A stretch of DNA of 64,000 bases, taken from Bin18 sp965242795. GTDB lineage: Bacteria; Desulfobacterota; Binatia; Bin18. Shown here one piece after another: positions 8,137 through 16,868 of the stretch; position 1 is the first letter of the stretch; each line of letters begins with the position of its first letter. The translations under genes and the position numbers were made by a program. Under the pieces are notes generated by a model. It saw only the letters and a list, made by a program, of their open reading frames with translations. It made no database searches and was not told the origin of the DNA. Location: the NCBI GenBank assembly GCA_965242795.1, contig OZ251505.1, forward strand, positions 2,914,001 through 2,978,000, given 5' to 3'.

Positions 8137-11100
8137 CTACTCTTCCTCGAATCCGAACGAGGCGAACCGCAAGGTCCGGCAGTTCTCGTTCACGGCGCGC
8201 CGGGTGTTCTCCGCGGCCCCGTCGGCAAGGTTCGCCCGGATCTCCAGCGTCACCTCGACGTCGGCGCCCACGTGCTTGTTCAGCAGTTGAATCACCTCCT
8301 CGGCCACCCGGCCCGCGTCCCGTCCCACGCGCAGCGCGTCCAGCCGGACCGACCCGTGGAACCGGCGATACGTCGGGGTGTCGGGCCGCGGGACGTCCGG
8401 CTCTTCCCGCGCCGGATCCGGGACCGCGGGCCACGTCTCCCCGCCGGCTTCCTCGGCCACGCCGCCGTCGGGCCGGGCCGGCGGGACCTCCGCGTCCATC
8501 TGGCGGCGGGCGGCCGCCGCACGGACCAGTAGCGCGGAGTCGGCCTCGGAGACCGCCACGGCCTGGCCGCCGCGCAAGCCCCGGTAGCGCCGGGCGCCCT
8601 CGTCGTAGCTTTCCGCGTACCCGAACCCGTCCTGCTCCCAGCTCAGCAGCGCGACGCCCTCGCCGACCGCGCCGCGCAACACCTCGGGCCCGGTGAGGCG
8701 CGGCAGGTAGGGGTAGCGGGCGAAGTCGTCGAGTACCCGTCCGATTTCGACGTGGTCGCCATGCCAGAGCGGGACCCGGTCCAATTCCATGCGGAGGCTC
8801 GACGCGGCGAGCGTCGCGATGAGCGCGTCGTCCTTGCGCAGCTTCTTGCCCGCGCGCACCGCCAACGGGTCCTGCCCGGACAGGCGGACGGCCTGCCAAC
8901 GGACCTCCGCGCGCGGGTCGTCCTGCGTCGGCACCAACACCCACTGATACGTCTCGGGCAGGCGGGCCTCCAGGGCGTCCGCGGCGGCCCCCGCCTGCGT
9001 TTCCGCTTGCCGTTTCTGGTGCGGGTCGAGGTTCAGCGTCTCCTGTCCGGCCTCGGCCAGAATCGACTCCCACGCCAAGTCCGCACAGGCCGCTTCCTCC
9101 AGGTCCTGGAGCCGGGTGGCGTCCGCGGCCAGAAAGACCAGCGCGTTGCGGTACAGGCGCGGAACGCTGCCGCGGTGTTCGAAAATCTCGCGCGCCGCGG
9201 TCTCGGCCGGACTGCCCGGCTCCTTGCGGTAGGGGGCGCTGCCGTCGAGGACCACGAGCCCCGCCTCCCGGTCGTCGGGCACGTCGGCGCTCGACCCGGG
9301 CAGGGCGTGGACGCGGGCGAACTCCCCCGGCGGGCGCAGGGCCGCGCGCAACCGGGCGGCGACGTGCCGCGCCACCCGGTCCGGGTCGCGCCGGAACTGG
9401 GCCGCGCGGTCCGCGGCCAGTTTCGTGACGGTCGGCTGCGTCGCGTACCAGGAGCGCGGCCCGTCCTGATAGAGATACGTGGCCCGGCCGGCCAGCCGCC
9501 GCAGGGCGTCCCCGAACACGGCCGGCGACTCGCCCGGCATCACGCAGCCGAGCTTCACCCGCCGGTCCTCCAGCCCCCGGTTGGCCACGTCCGTGAGCGG
9601 CGCCGAGCCCAGGTAGATCGTGCGCGCCACCCGCCGGCAGGCCGCGACCTTGCCCAGGTTGGGCACGGCGCTGTCGAGGGCGAGCGGCAGGGCGCCCGGG
9701 CCGTCGACGTCCTTCTCGATGATCGGGGTCCAGTTGTCGGGGAGGTAGCGGGTCAACTCGAACTTGATGGCCGCGTCGTCGATCGGGATCGTGGACGGCA
9801 GGATGAGCGGGTGCTTGTCCCCCTGCTCCCACAGGCGGTGGATCACCGCGGCCATCAGGCGCAGGACGCCGCGCGTCCGCTGGAACTGCAGCAGCGTGGA
9901 CCAGTCCGTGTACAGCCGGTCGAAGACTTCCGGGTGGATCGGGTAGGCCGCGCGCAGGCGCTGTTCGTAGCCGCCGGCGCGGCATTCGAGCGGGAACTCC
10001 TGGTGCTGGCTCCGGTACAGGTCGGCGAAGGCGCGCGCCGTCACGTCGCGCTGTTGGAACGCCGGCGCCGCGAGCGGCTCGAACAGCCGCCGGCGCACGA
10101 TCTCGAAACTCTCCTCCGCATCCGCGGGCGCCCAGGACGACTCCACGCGCCCGACCACGTTGCGCAGGCGGTCCAACGCCTCGCGCCCGCGCAGCCCCCC
10201 CACCTCCACGTCCTCGGCCCGTGGGGTTTCGCTGTCGGGCTTCGCGGACGCCGGCAGCGAGATGACGAGCAGGCAGGCGTCCGCCAGTTTGGCCGATTCG
10301 GTCAGCGCCTGGGCGAACGTGAACTGCGTCTCGAAGCTGCCGGCCGGCAGGTCGCTGCGGTCGTGCAACGCGCGGGCATAGGCGACCCACTCGTCCACCA
10401 GGATCAGGCACGGCCCGTACGCGTTGAACAGTTCCCGCAGCCCATCGCCCGGGTTGGTGGCCCGCTCGTCGTCGGCCTGCACGCGCGCGAAGGCCGCGGC
10501 GCCGCCGAGCTGCCACGCCAGTTCGCCCCACAGGGTCCGCACCCGGGTGCCGTCGGGCTTGACGTCCGGATTGCCGGGCGAGATCCGGTTGCCGACCAGC
10601 GCCACGCGCCGCACCGCCGGCAGCGCGTCGACGTCCGCACTGCGCAGCACCTCGTCGATTCCGGCCAGGGCCCCCGGGGCCACGCCCGCGAACAGGTGGT
10701 AGAGGGCCAGCATCGAATGCGTCTTGCCGCCGCCGAAGTTCGTCTGCAGGTTCACCACCGGGTCGCCGCCCCGGCCGGCGAGGCGCCGGACGCCGGTGAC
10801 CAGCAGCCGGGTCAGGCTGTCGGTCAGATACGTCCGGCGGAAGAACTCGGCCGGGTCCTGGTATTCGGCCGGCCCCTGGCCGAGATGGACCTGCCACAGG
10901 TCGGCCGCGAACTCGGCCTGCTGGTAGCGCCCCCCGGCCACGTCGGCGTGCGGCGTCACCACCTCGCGCCACGGCGCCAGCGCCCCGCTGGCCGCGGCCT
11001 CGACCAGCGAGCCGCCGGCCTGCCGCTTGCGGCTGCGCACCTGCTCGTCGAAGCGCAGGCGCAGCAGGTCCGTCTTCATCTTCTCGACTTCGGCCCCCTG

Positions 11101-11472
11101 CGGGGCCGAGACCGCGGCCAGCAGCCGCCCCGCAGAATCGAGCGCCCGATACGCGTCGTCGCCGGAGAACTGTCCCTGGTGCGCCCACCGGTTGCGCTGC
11201 TCGCGCAGTTCGCTCACCAGCGTCCGCTCGGCCCGGCCCAGCGTGGTCCGGAAGACGTCGTGCCACGCGTTCCACATCAGCTTGAGCAACGCCGCGGCGT
11301 CCCACTCGCGGATCGGAGCGCGCGTGGCCAGGCGCCCATCGCCCAGCAACTCGACGGCCCGGGCCTGCGCCTCCGCGGCGTAGGCGTTGTCGAACTCCCG
11401 TGCGACGAACGGCCCCAGCCCCGCCTTCAACAAGTCCAGCGCCTTGCCGACGCGCTCGTGATTGGTCGCCAC
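8137..11472 (-). CDS. DUF499 ATPase of Hma-type defence island, with N-terminal Swt1-like HEPN domain
   Basis: This 1111-residue protein is the ATPase component of the helicase-methylase-ATPase island. A P-loop NFGGGKT lies at residues 245-251, in the context typical of DUF499 proteins, and LILVDEW further on is a Walker-B-like strand. The first about 130 residues look like a Swt1-like HEPN domain, with an R-x4-H motif at R93-H98. The GTG start at 11472 is supported by AAGGAGGGAAC. It is the last gene of the island and is very GC-rich, like the helicase and unlike the inserted cargo. Biochemical role is unproven; DUF499 proteins are known mainly from association with DUF1156 methylases and SNF2 helicases. 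Confidence 0.9.
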   Translation of the reverse strand: MATNHERVGKALDLLKAGLGPFVAREFDNAYAAEAQARAVELLGDGRLATRAPIREWDAAALLKLMWNAWHDVFRTTLGRAERTLVSELREQRNRWAHQGQFSGDDAYRALDSAGRLLAAVSAPQGAEVEKMKTDLLRLRFDEQVRSRKRQAGGSLVEAAASGALAPWREVVTPHADVAGGRYQQAEFAADLWQVHLGQGPAEYQDPAEFFRRTYLTDSLTRLLVTGVRRLAGRGGDPVVNLQTNFGGGKTHSMLALYHLFAGVAPGALAGIDEVLRSADVDALPAVRRVALVGNRISPGNPDVKPDGTRVRTLWGELAWQLGGAAAFARVQADDERATNPGDGLRELFNAYGPCLILVDEWVAYARALHDRSDLPAGSFETQFTFAQALTESAKLADACLLVISLPASAKPDSETPRAEDVEVGGLRGREALDRLRNVVGRVESSWAPADAEESFEIVRRRLFEPLAAPAFQQRDVTARAFADLYRSQHQEFPLECRAGGYEQRLRAAYPIHPEVFDRLYTDWSTLLQFQRTRGVLRLMAAVIHRLWEQGDKHPLILPSTIPIDDAAIKFELTRYLPDNWTPIIEKDVDGPGALPLALDSAVPNLGKVAACRRVARTIYLGSAPLTDVANRGLEDRRVKLGCVMPGESPAVFGDALRRLAGRATYLYQDGPRSWYATQPTVTKLAADRAAQFRRDPDRVARHVAARLRAALRPPGEFARVHALPGSSADVPDDREAGLVVLDGSAPYRKEPGSPAETAAREIFEHRGSVPRLYRNALVFLAADATRLQDLEEAACADLAWESILAEAGQETLNLDPHQKRQAETQAGAAADALEARLPETYQWVLVPTQDDPRAEVRWQAVRLSGQDPLAVRAGKKLRKDDALIATLAASSLRMELDRVPLWHGDHVEIGRVLDDFARYPYLPRLTGPEVLRGAVGEGVALLSWEQDGFGYAESYDEGARRYRGLRGGQAVAVSEADSALLVRAAAARRQMDAEVPPARPDGGVAEEAGGETWPAVPDPAREEPDVPRPDTPTYRRFHGSVRLDALRVGRDAGRVAEEVIQLLNKHVGADVEVTLEIRANLADGAAENTRRAVNENCRTLRFASFGFEEE

Positions 11473-11529
11473 GACGTTCCCTCCTCCTTCGCTTTGCGGC
11501 GCACGCGGTGCGCTGCGGACGCCGCCCGT

Positions 11530-12021
11530 TCAATCCCCGTCCATGAGATCGGGGCAGAGAAAATCGATGCGGATGCCCTGTCGTTCCAGCGGACCGCGGT
11601 GATGCCACCAGTCCCGGTCGGCAGCGTTGAGAATCGGCGGAGACTCCCCACAGGCGAGGGCGACGGCGACGAACTTCCGGTCGCTCCGGTCGAAGTCCGC
11701 CAGTTCATCGCTGCCGGGAAATTCCTCGAACCCGCGGCCCGGGTGCGGCGTGATCGGGACCCACCGACACACCTCGGGATTCCCTTGATTGTTCCAGAGC
11801 CACTTGAAGAAGGCGTCGCCCGCTCCCGGCTGACCGGAAGGACGCAACTGCCGGCGATATTCTTCGAGAATGTCCCCGCCGCGGTCCAGCAGGAGCCGTT
11901 CGTCGTCTCGAATCTCTTGCAGCCGGTCGAGACAACGGACGACACACGCCGGACTCGCCTGGGGCGTTTTTCCGTTGGCCACGACCGCGACGTTCGTATC
12001 CATGACCACCGCCGGTTTCAC
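11530..12021 (-). CDS. PIN-like domain protein paired with DUF3696 ATPase
   Basis: This 163-residue protein has the acidic pattern of a PIN-fold metal-dependent RNase: D8 in VVMDTNVAVV, E54 in ILEEYRRQL, D114 in DRSDRKFVAVAL and D135 in NAADRDWW. It starts with GTG at 12021, overlapping the TGA of the upstream ATPase in a GTGA junction, and GGGAGG lies about 8 bp upstream, so the two are translationally coupled. VapC toxins are usually shorter and paired with a small antitoxin; here the partner is an ATPase. I infer an ATPase-gated nuclease effector. It could instead be a degenerate PIN fold without activity. Confidence 0.78.
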   Translation of the reverse strand: MKPAVVMDTNVAVVANGKTPQASPACVVRCLDRLQEIRDDERLLLDRGGDILEEYRRQLRPSGQPGAGDAFFKWLWNNQGNPEVCRWVPITPHPGRGFEEFPGSDELADFDRSDRKFVAVALACGESPPILNAADRDWWHHRGPLERQGIRIDFLCPDLMDGD

Positions 12022-13391
12022 GGGGCCGCCTCCCGGCGCCGTTCCCGAGCCGCCTTCGTCATCGCCGCCATCTCTCCGAATTCGTCGCCGAAGAAATCCG
12101 CCGGCCAGTTGGTGATGTTACCGAACACATCCAGGGTGAGAGGTGTGATCGTCGCCCCCTGTGCGCCCGGACGGCAAAAGAACAGTCCCACGTCGTCCCG
12201 GTGCACGGTGTCCTCCGCGATCCGCCGCTGGAGGCGGCGCAGCAGATGCTCGCTGTGGCTCTCCAGGATGATTTGCACCTTGCGGTTCCGCCACGCATCG
12301 ATCAGCACGTCGGCCAAGCCCGACTGTACGGCGGGGTGCAGATGGATTTCCGGCTGCTCGAGGATGATCGTCGATCCTTCCGGGACGTAGAAACACAACA
12401 CGAGGACCGGCAGAATCTGGGATACGCCGAAGCCGACGTCCGTAATCAGCACCTCGGCCGCTGCCGGCGTCTTGCGGACCTTGACTTGATACACGTGGCT
12501 GTCTTTGCCGATCCGGTCCACCCGAAAGTCGTGGATGAGTCCGAGGCGCTTGAGCCAGTGCGCGACGTGCGCTTCGAGGGGGCGTTTCCGCCGCCGGTAG
12601 CCGGGAGAAATCTTCTGCCCGCGTTCGCGCGCGGCCAAGAGGGCGGCGATGACGTCTTCGCCCATGTGTCCGACGTCCGGGGGCTGCTCACCGGCCCAGT
12701 CGTACCGGCGTCCGGGAGAGGCGCGCAGCGGACCGAGATAGAAGACGTCGTCCAACCGGGTTTCGAGTGCCAACTCCAAGTCGGTCAGAAACCCCGCGTT
12801 CTGATAGGACGCCCGCACCTGGTCGGGAAAGCCGTAGCTCTTGACCGGAGCCGGCAGCGGCCACGGGCGGCCTTGGCTGCGAATGAACCGAAACGTCGTC
12901 TTCTCGTCGAAGAGTTCGTATGCGTTTGTCCCGGAGGACTTCCGCTTCATGCCGAACACGGCGCCGCCGACCCGATACGAGAGGGCCTGCACCGTCACGC
13001 GGGGCGGTCTTGACGCAGTCTGGAGATCGCGGACGACGACCGTGAACCCGAGGTCCTGCTCGGACAGGACCGTCTTTCCGTTCTTGGTATCGAAGACGCG
13101 GAACGGCTCGGCGGTACGCCAATCGAGCGAAACCTCCATCTCGGTATGATCGGCGTGCCCGTGGACCGTGCTGCGGAAGTCGCCCAGGTCCACCAAGCCG
13201 CCGGAGCCGCCGAAATGAAACACGGCGCCGCGGTCGGACGAGTCCGCCGTCTGCATGAGCAACAGCAGGGCTTGCAGCAGACTCGTCTTGCCGGAACTGT
13301 TCGTCCCGAACAGGCCGGTGATGGGCCGGAGCCGGATGTCTCCGCTGTTCGCCCACGGTTTGAAATTGCGCAGCTTCAGACGAGTCAGCAT
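12018..13391 (-). CDS. AAA/ABC-type ATPase with C-terminal DUF3696
   Basis: This 457-residue ATPase has Walker A GTNSSGKT at residues 29-36, an ABC-type signature region DVGFGVSQILPVL (318-330), Walker B IILEQPEIHLHP (342-353) and the switch histidine in ILESHSEHLL (375-384). The NWPADFF segment near 428 matches the DUF3696 tail. It resembles OLD/RecF-like ATPases but has no TOPRIM nuclease domain. The effector is therefore probably the PIN-like protein encoded immediately after it with a 4-bp overlap. Restriction or abortive defence is inferred from context. The ATG at 13391 is preceded by a spaced AGGA. Confidence 0.88.
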   Translation of the reverse strand: MLTRLKLRNFKPWANSGDIRLRPITGLFGTNSSGKTSLLQALLLLMQTADSSDRGAVFHFGGSGGLVDLGDFRSTVHGHADHTEMEVSLDWRTAEPFRVFDTKNGKTVLSEQDLGFTVVVRDLQTASRPPRVTVQALSYRVGGAVFGMKRKSSGTNAYELFDEKTTFRFIRSQGRPWPLPAPVKSYGFPDQVRASYQNAGFLTDLELALETRLDDVFYLGPLRASPGRRYDWAGEQPPDVGHMGEDVIAALLAARERGQKISPGYRRRKRPLEAHVAHWLKRLGLIHDFRVDRIGKDSHVYQVKVRKTPAAAEVLITDVGFGVSQILPVLVLCFYVPEGSTIILEQPEIHLHPAVQSGLADVLIDAWRNRKVQIILESHSEHLLRRLQRRIAEDTVHRDDVGLFFCRPGAQGATITPLTLDVFGNITNWPADFFGDEFGEMAAMTKAARERRREAAP

Positions 13392-13555
13392 GAGCAGCGT
13401 TCCTGTCCGTCCGCGACCCCCCGTTGCCGCGGGGCGCGTCCCCGTTCGTATCCGCCGCCCGCGCGGGCCGCAACGTTCGGGAATGGCGGACTCGGGGATC
13501 CTGGCAGGTTCTTTCCTTTCGATGAGGTTGTGTAGGGGCGACCGGCCGGTCGCCC
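13392..13555. repeat. Intergenic repeat, second copy of the 66-bp element
   Basis: The gap between the methylase and the DUF3696 ATPase holds a stretch at 13476-13541 starting TTCGGGAATGG. It aligns over about 66 bp with 5922-5987. It runs directly into a 28-bp perfect palindrome at the methylase stop. Confidence 0.7.
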
Positions 13556-13559
13556 CTAC
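13532..13559. repeat. Perfect 28-bp palindrome overlapping the methylase stop codon
   Basis: The sequence GTAGGGGCGACCGG is followed immediately by its exact reverse complement. The TAG stop of the DUF1156 methylase (13556-13558) lies inside the palindrome. It can form a GC-rich hairpin at the 3' end of the methylase message and may act as a transcription or decay barrier. The core resembles the GTAGGGGC units at 55.6 and 59.7 kb. Confidence 0.85.
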
Positions 13560-16477
13560 GCGTGGAACAGGGCGCCCGACTCCGCCGGCGGCGGGTCCGG
13601 CGTGCGGGCGAGGCGGGCGATCTCCGGCCAACTCTGGACGAAGGCGTTGTACGACCGGGCTTCCGCGGCGTGCTTCTTGCGCTCGCAGATGGTGTACAGC
13701 CGGTAGGCCAGTTCGCGCGCCGCATCGACCGTGGCCGCCTCCAGGGTGACCGCCAGATCCGCGGCGGCCGCCTCGCCGCGGGCGTCGTGCTCGCGAATCA
13801 GGCGATGTACCACCTCCCAGACCGGCAGGCGCCCGTCGGTCGCCGGGTCCCAGCCCTCGTCCAGTTCCGCGGGCCGCAGCAGGCAGACGCGCCCGGCCCG
13901 CGACTCCAGGATGCCGGCCTCCACCAGTCCGGCCACGCTCGTGTTCTTGGCCTTGGACAGCATCTCCGCCTTGCCGTACGGCCCCTCGCCGAAGCCGAAC
14001 TCCTGGAACCACGCCAGCGCCCACCTGCTGTCGGCGTCGAAGTCGCCCTCCTGCTCGGCAAGGGTCTCGTCGAGGGTCTGGTTGATGAGGGCCAGCGCCT
14101 CGCGGACCGACACCGGCGCGCCGGAGGCGTCGAGCACCCCGGCGTAACGGGTATAGACCGCCATGCCGGGGCCGATGGCCGCCTGGGCGAGATCGACCGG
14201 CGCGATGTTGCCCGATTGCAGGTGCGCGAGGGCGGCGGGAAGCTCGGCCTTGAGCGCCGTCACGAACTGCCGGCGGGTGGCGAGGGCGGCGTCGGTCGGG
14301 CGCTTGCGGCAGACGAGGACGATGGAGGAGGCGAGGGCGTTGGCGCCCATCCCGACCATGCGATTGCCGAGTTCCGTGCGCATCGGCCACGTGCCGGTGA
14401 CGGCGAAACCGGCACGGATCACGGCGTCGAGGAAGGTTTCCCATCCGGTGCTGATCCCCGGGAGCGCGGGCATCCCGCCCGCATTCGTCTTGCGGGCACT
14501 CTCCGCCTGTTTGAACGCATAATAGATCGTGACCGGAAAGGCGGAATGCGTTTGTTCGGCAAGGCGCTGCATGGCCCGCGTCATCCCGTCGAGAAAGAAG
14601 GTCTCGGCTTCGTCTTTGCTGCCGTGTCGGTAAGGCGTGGCGACCAGTTCTTCGGCCTTCGGGACGGCGAGCGTGGAAAATAGATCAGGGAAGGTTGCTT
14701 TCAACGAACGGCGCAACCAGACGTAAAAGAAATCGGACAAATCCGCGTAGCCGATGTTGTCGTAGTAGGGCGGATCGGTGGAGATGACTTTGCCAGACAC
14801 CATATGTTGATTCACAGCGTCAACTTGACTCGACTCTCCATGAGGGGTGCAAGGTAAGTTAATAGATGATTTCCGTACCCAATCTATATTGTTTAACCAA
14901 TTCCCGCTGGACTTGGAGAACGGATTTCCTTCCGCGAAGTCCCACATCATCGGAATTGCTTGACGCCCGAAGGTATTTCGTAACGCTTCCATCTTGGGAC
15001 TGTTATCCCATGAACATATGCTAGAACCACGGTCGGCAGCTCGGCTGAGCGCAAACGACAAGTAGGCAGCGGTGGCCTCGGCGTAAGCGGTAGCGCCCGT
15101 GCCGCCGTCGCACAGGGAGCGATTGTCCCCTGGAGCGCATGCGTCGTGCTTGACGCGCACGATGGCTTCCGTCACCAAGTCGGAGAAGGTGGTCAACGCG
15201 ACCAGTTGGCGGGGGGTGAAGAGGTCACGCCACCGGATCATTCCATACTCTTGTATACGAAACCCAAGCGCTTTCCTTGGAAGTTCTGTTTCCGGTACTC
15301 CTTGCGGATCAGCGCTTTCTGCAATTGCTTCCATTTCAGGAGTCGGGGACAGGTACACACGGCTGCGGTCACCTTCTGCAACGACCGCCATCAATCGCTG
15401 ATTCATCCTCCCGGCTTTGGCTTCATCGCGAAGATAATCAAAGGGCATCGGTGCGCCCGACATCAAGCAAAGAAATGCACTGCCGCTTCCACCGGATTTT
15501 GTGCCGCGCTTTGTTGCTTCTGCATCTTTCGGTTTTCCTGCCTTCACCGTGAAGCGGTAACCGCCGCCTTCGATCACCGGCTCGACGTACGCCTCCTTGC
15601 CCTTCTTCGTCGAAAGCATGAAGGTCGAGGCCAGCGGCACGTCCACGTCCCGGAACGCCGGGTTCGGGCTCTTGACCGTGCGCGCCCACAGCCACGCGAT
15701 GACGGTCAGCTTCCGGCCCACGTACCCTTCCAGGTCCGGCCGCTCCCGCGCCATCGCCGCGGTGACCTCGACCTTCGGATACAGATGCCCGATGCGCTTC
15801 TCGGCCTCGTCGCGCATCCAGCGGCCGTAGTAGCGCACGTCCTCGGCCAGCCCTTGCGCGCCCTTCCAGCCCGGGAGCGTGGGCGTCCCGCCCGCATCTT
15901 TTCCCAGGTAATCCCTTCTCGCCGCGGGATTCACCGGCGGGCGGCCGGCGAACTTCGGCGGAATCTCGATCATCGCCTTGTTGATGAGCACCGCCACCGG
16001 GTTGAGGTCAGAGGCATGGGCTTCCAACCCCAGGCGTTGCGCCTCCAACGGCAGCGCGCCGCCGCCCGCGAACGGGTCGTGGAAGGCCGGCAGCCGGTCG
16101 GGGTCGAACAGTTCGCCGGCCTGCGGATGGTCGGCGTTGTCCGCGCAGGTCCGCCGCCAGCTTGCCCGGATCTCGTCGCGGGCCGCCTGCAACAGCGCCT
16201 CGTTCGTGGTGTTCTCCCACTTCACCAGTTCTTCGATGAGGCGGAACAGCCGCTGCCGTTCCTTCTCCTGCGCCTCCTCCGTGGGGAACCGGTCCGGCTG
16301 CGCGGAGGGGTCATCCACCATCTGCGCGAAGATCACCGCCCGCGCCGCGGCCAGCGGGCGTCGCGCCCACCACAGATGCAGCGTACTCGGATGCCCGTGC
16401 CGGATGGACTTCTCCCGCGCCGCCGCCGCGTTGATGGCGTCGAGCGGCAGCGCCACTTCGATGAGCTTCTTCTTCAT
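13556..16477 (-). CDS. DUF1156-containing DNA methyltransferase of Hma-type defence island
   Basis: This 973-residue protein opens with the DUF1156 segment (HPSTLHLWWARRPLAAARA, residues 30-48). It has the AdoMet-binding motif DPFAGGG at 134-140 and the catalytic DPPY at 568-571, which defines an amino (N6-adenine or N4-cytosine) DNA methylase. This is the methylase member of the helicase-methylase-ATPase set and presumably marks host DNA. Base composition drops within about 14800-15060 and 15240-15560 compared with both ends, suggesting exchange of a target-recognition region. The ATG at 16477 lies 57 bp after the HigA-like gene. Confidence 0.92.
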   Translation of the reverse strand: MKKKLIEVALPLDAINAAAAREKSIRHGHPSTLHLWWARRPLAAARAVIFAQMVDDPSAQPDRFPTEEAQEKERQRLFRLIEELVKWENTTNEALLQAARDEIRASWRRTCADNADHPQAGELFDPDRLPAFHDPFAGGGALPLEAQRLGLEAHASDLNPVAVLINKAMIEIPPKFAGRPPVNPAARRDYLGKDAGGTPTLPGWKGAQGLAEDVRYYGRWMRDEAEKRIGHLYPKVEVTAAMARERPDLEGYVGRKLTVIAWLWARTVKSPNPAFRDVDVPLASTFMLSTKKGKEAYVEPVIEGGGYRFTVKAGKPKDAEATKRGTKSGGSGSAFLCLMSGAPMPFDYLRDEAKAGRMNQRLMAVVAEGDRSRVYLSPTPEMEAIAESADPQGVPETELPRKALGFRIQEYGMIRWRDLFTPRQLVALTTFSDLVTEAIVRVKHDACAPGDNRSLCDGGTGATAYAEATAAYLSFALSRAADRGSSICSWDNSPKMEALRNTFGRQAIPMMWDFAEGNPFSKSSGNWLNNIDWVRKSSINLPCTPHGESSQVDAVNQHMVSGKVISTDPPYYDNIGYADLSDFFYVWLRRSLKATFPDLFSTLAVPKAEELVATPYRHGSKDEAETFFLDGMTRAMQRLAEQTHSAFPVTIYYAFKQAESARKTNAGGMPALPGISTGWETFLDAVIRAGFAVTGTWPMRTELGNRMVGMGANALASSIVLVCRKRPTDAALATRRQFVTALKAELPAALAHLQSGNIAPVDLAQAAIGPGMAVYTRYAGVLDASGAPVSVREALALINQTLDETLAEQEGDFDADSRWALAWFQEFGFGEGPYGKAEMLSKAKNTSVAGLVEAGILESRAGRVCLLRPAELDEGWDPATDGRLPVWEVVHRLIREHDARGEAAAADLAVTLEAATVDAARELAYRLYTICERKKHAAEARSYNAFVQSWPEIARLARTPDPPPAESGALFHA

Positions 16478-16534
16478 GGCGCGCCGCGCCCGGCCTTCAT
16501 TCCTTCGTCCACCGCAGCCGGATTTTCAGACCGT

Positions 16535-16846
16535 TCAGCCGGTTCCACGGGAGGAAGCCCCGTATGCTGCCGCGGCTTTTCCGGCTTCGGCGGGGCGCGT
16601 TCGGTGCAGTCGGTAGTCTTTCTCGATCCCGAGCCAGATGTCGGCAGCGACGCCCAACACCTGCTCGAACCGGAGGGCGGTTTCCGGTTCGACCGGGGCC
16701 TGCCCGGCGATGATCTCGCCGATGAGCTTCGCGGAACGGCCACAGCGGCGCGCGAACTCCGCGTGCGAGATGTCGTGGACCGCCAGCCGTTCTTCCAGGA
16801 CCGCCCCCGGCGAGACGGCATAGTCGGGCACGTATCGGTTGGTCAT
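16535..16846 (-). CDS. HigA-like XRE-family HTH protein without adjacent HigB
   Basis: A 103-residue protein resembling HigA-type antitoxins: VSPGAVLEERLAVHDISHAE leads into an XRE helix-turn-helix, followed by LGVAADIWLGIEKDYRLHR, a typical HigA sequence. The ATG at 16846 has a strong GAAGGAG site. HigB would normally lie directly upstream; instead the preceding gene, 22 bp away, is the candidate PD-(D/E)xK protein, which lacks HigB features. It may therefore be the antitoxin or regulator of that cassette, repressing the ATPase-nuclease unit. Its partner relationship is inference. Confidence 0.85.
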   Translation of the reverse strand: MTNRYVPDYAVSPGAVLEERLAVHDISHAEFARRCGRSAKLIGEIIAGQAPVEPETALRFEQVLGVAADIWLGIEKDYRLHRTRPAEAGKAAAAYGASSRGTG

Positions 16847-16868
16847 CTGACGTCTCCTTCCGTCCGTC

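Noticed and set aside
8752..12390. Long plus-strand frame across the DUF499, PIN-like and DUF3696 genes
   Set aside because: Antisense frame without domain or ribosome site; the minus-strand genes have Walker motifs and overlapping starts.
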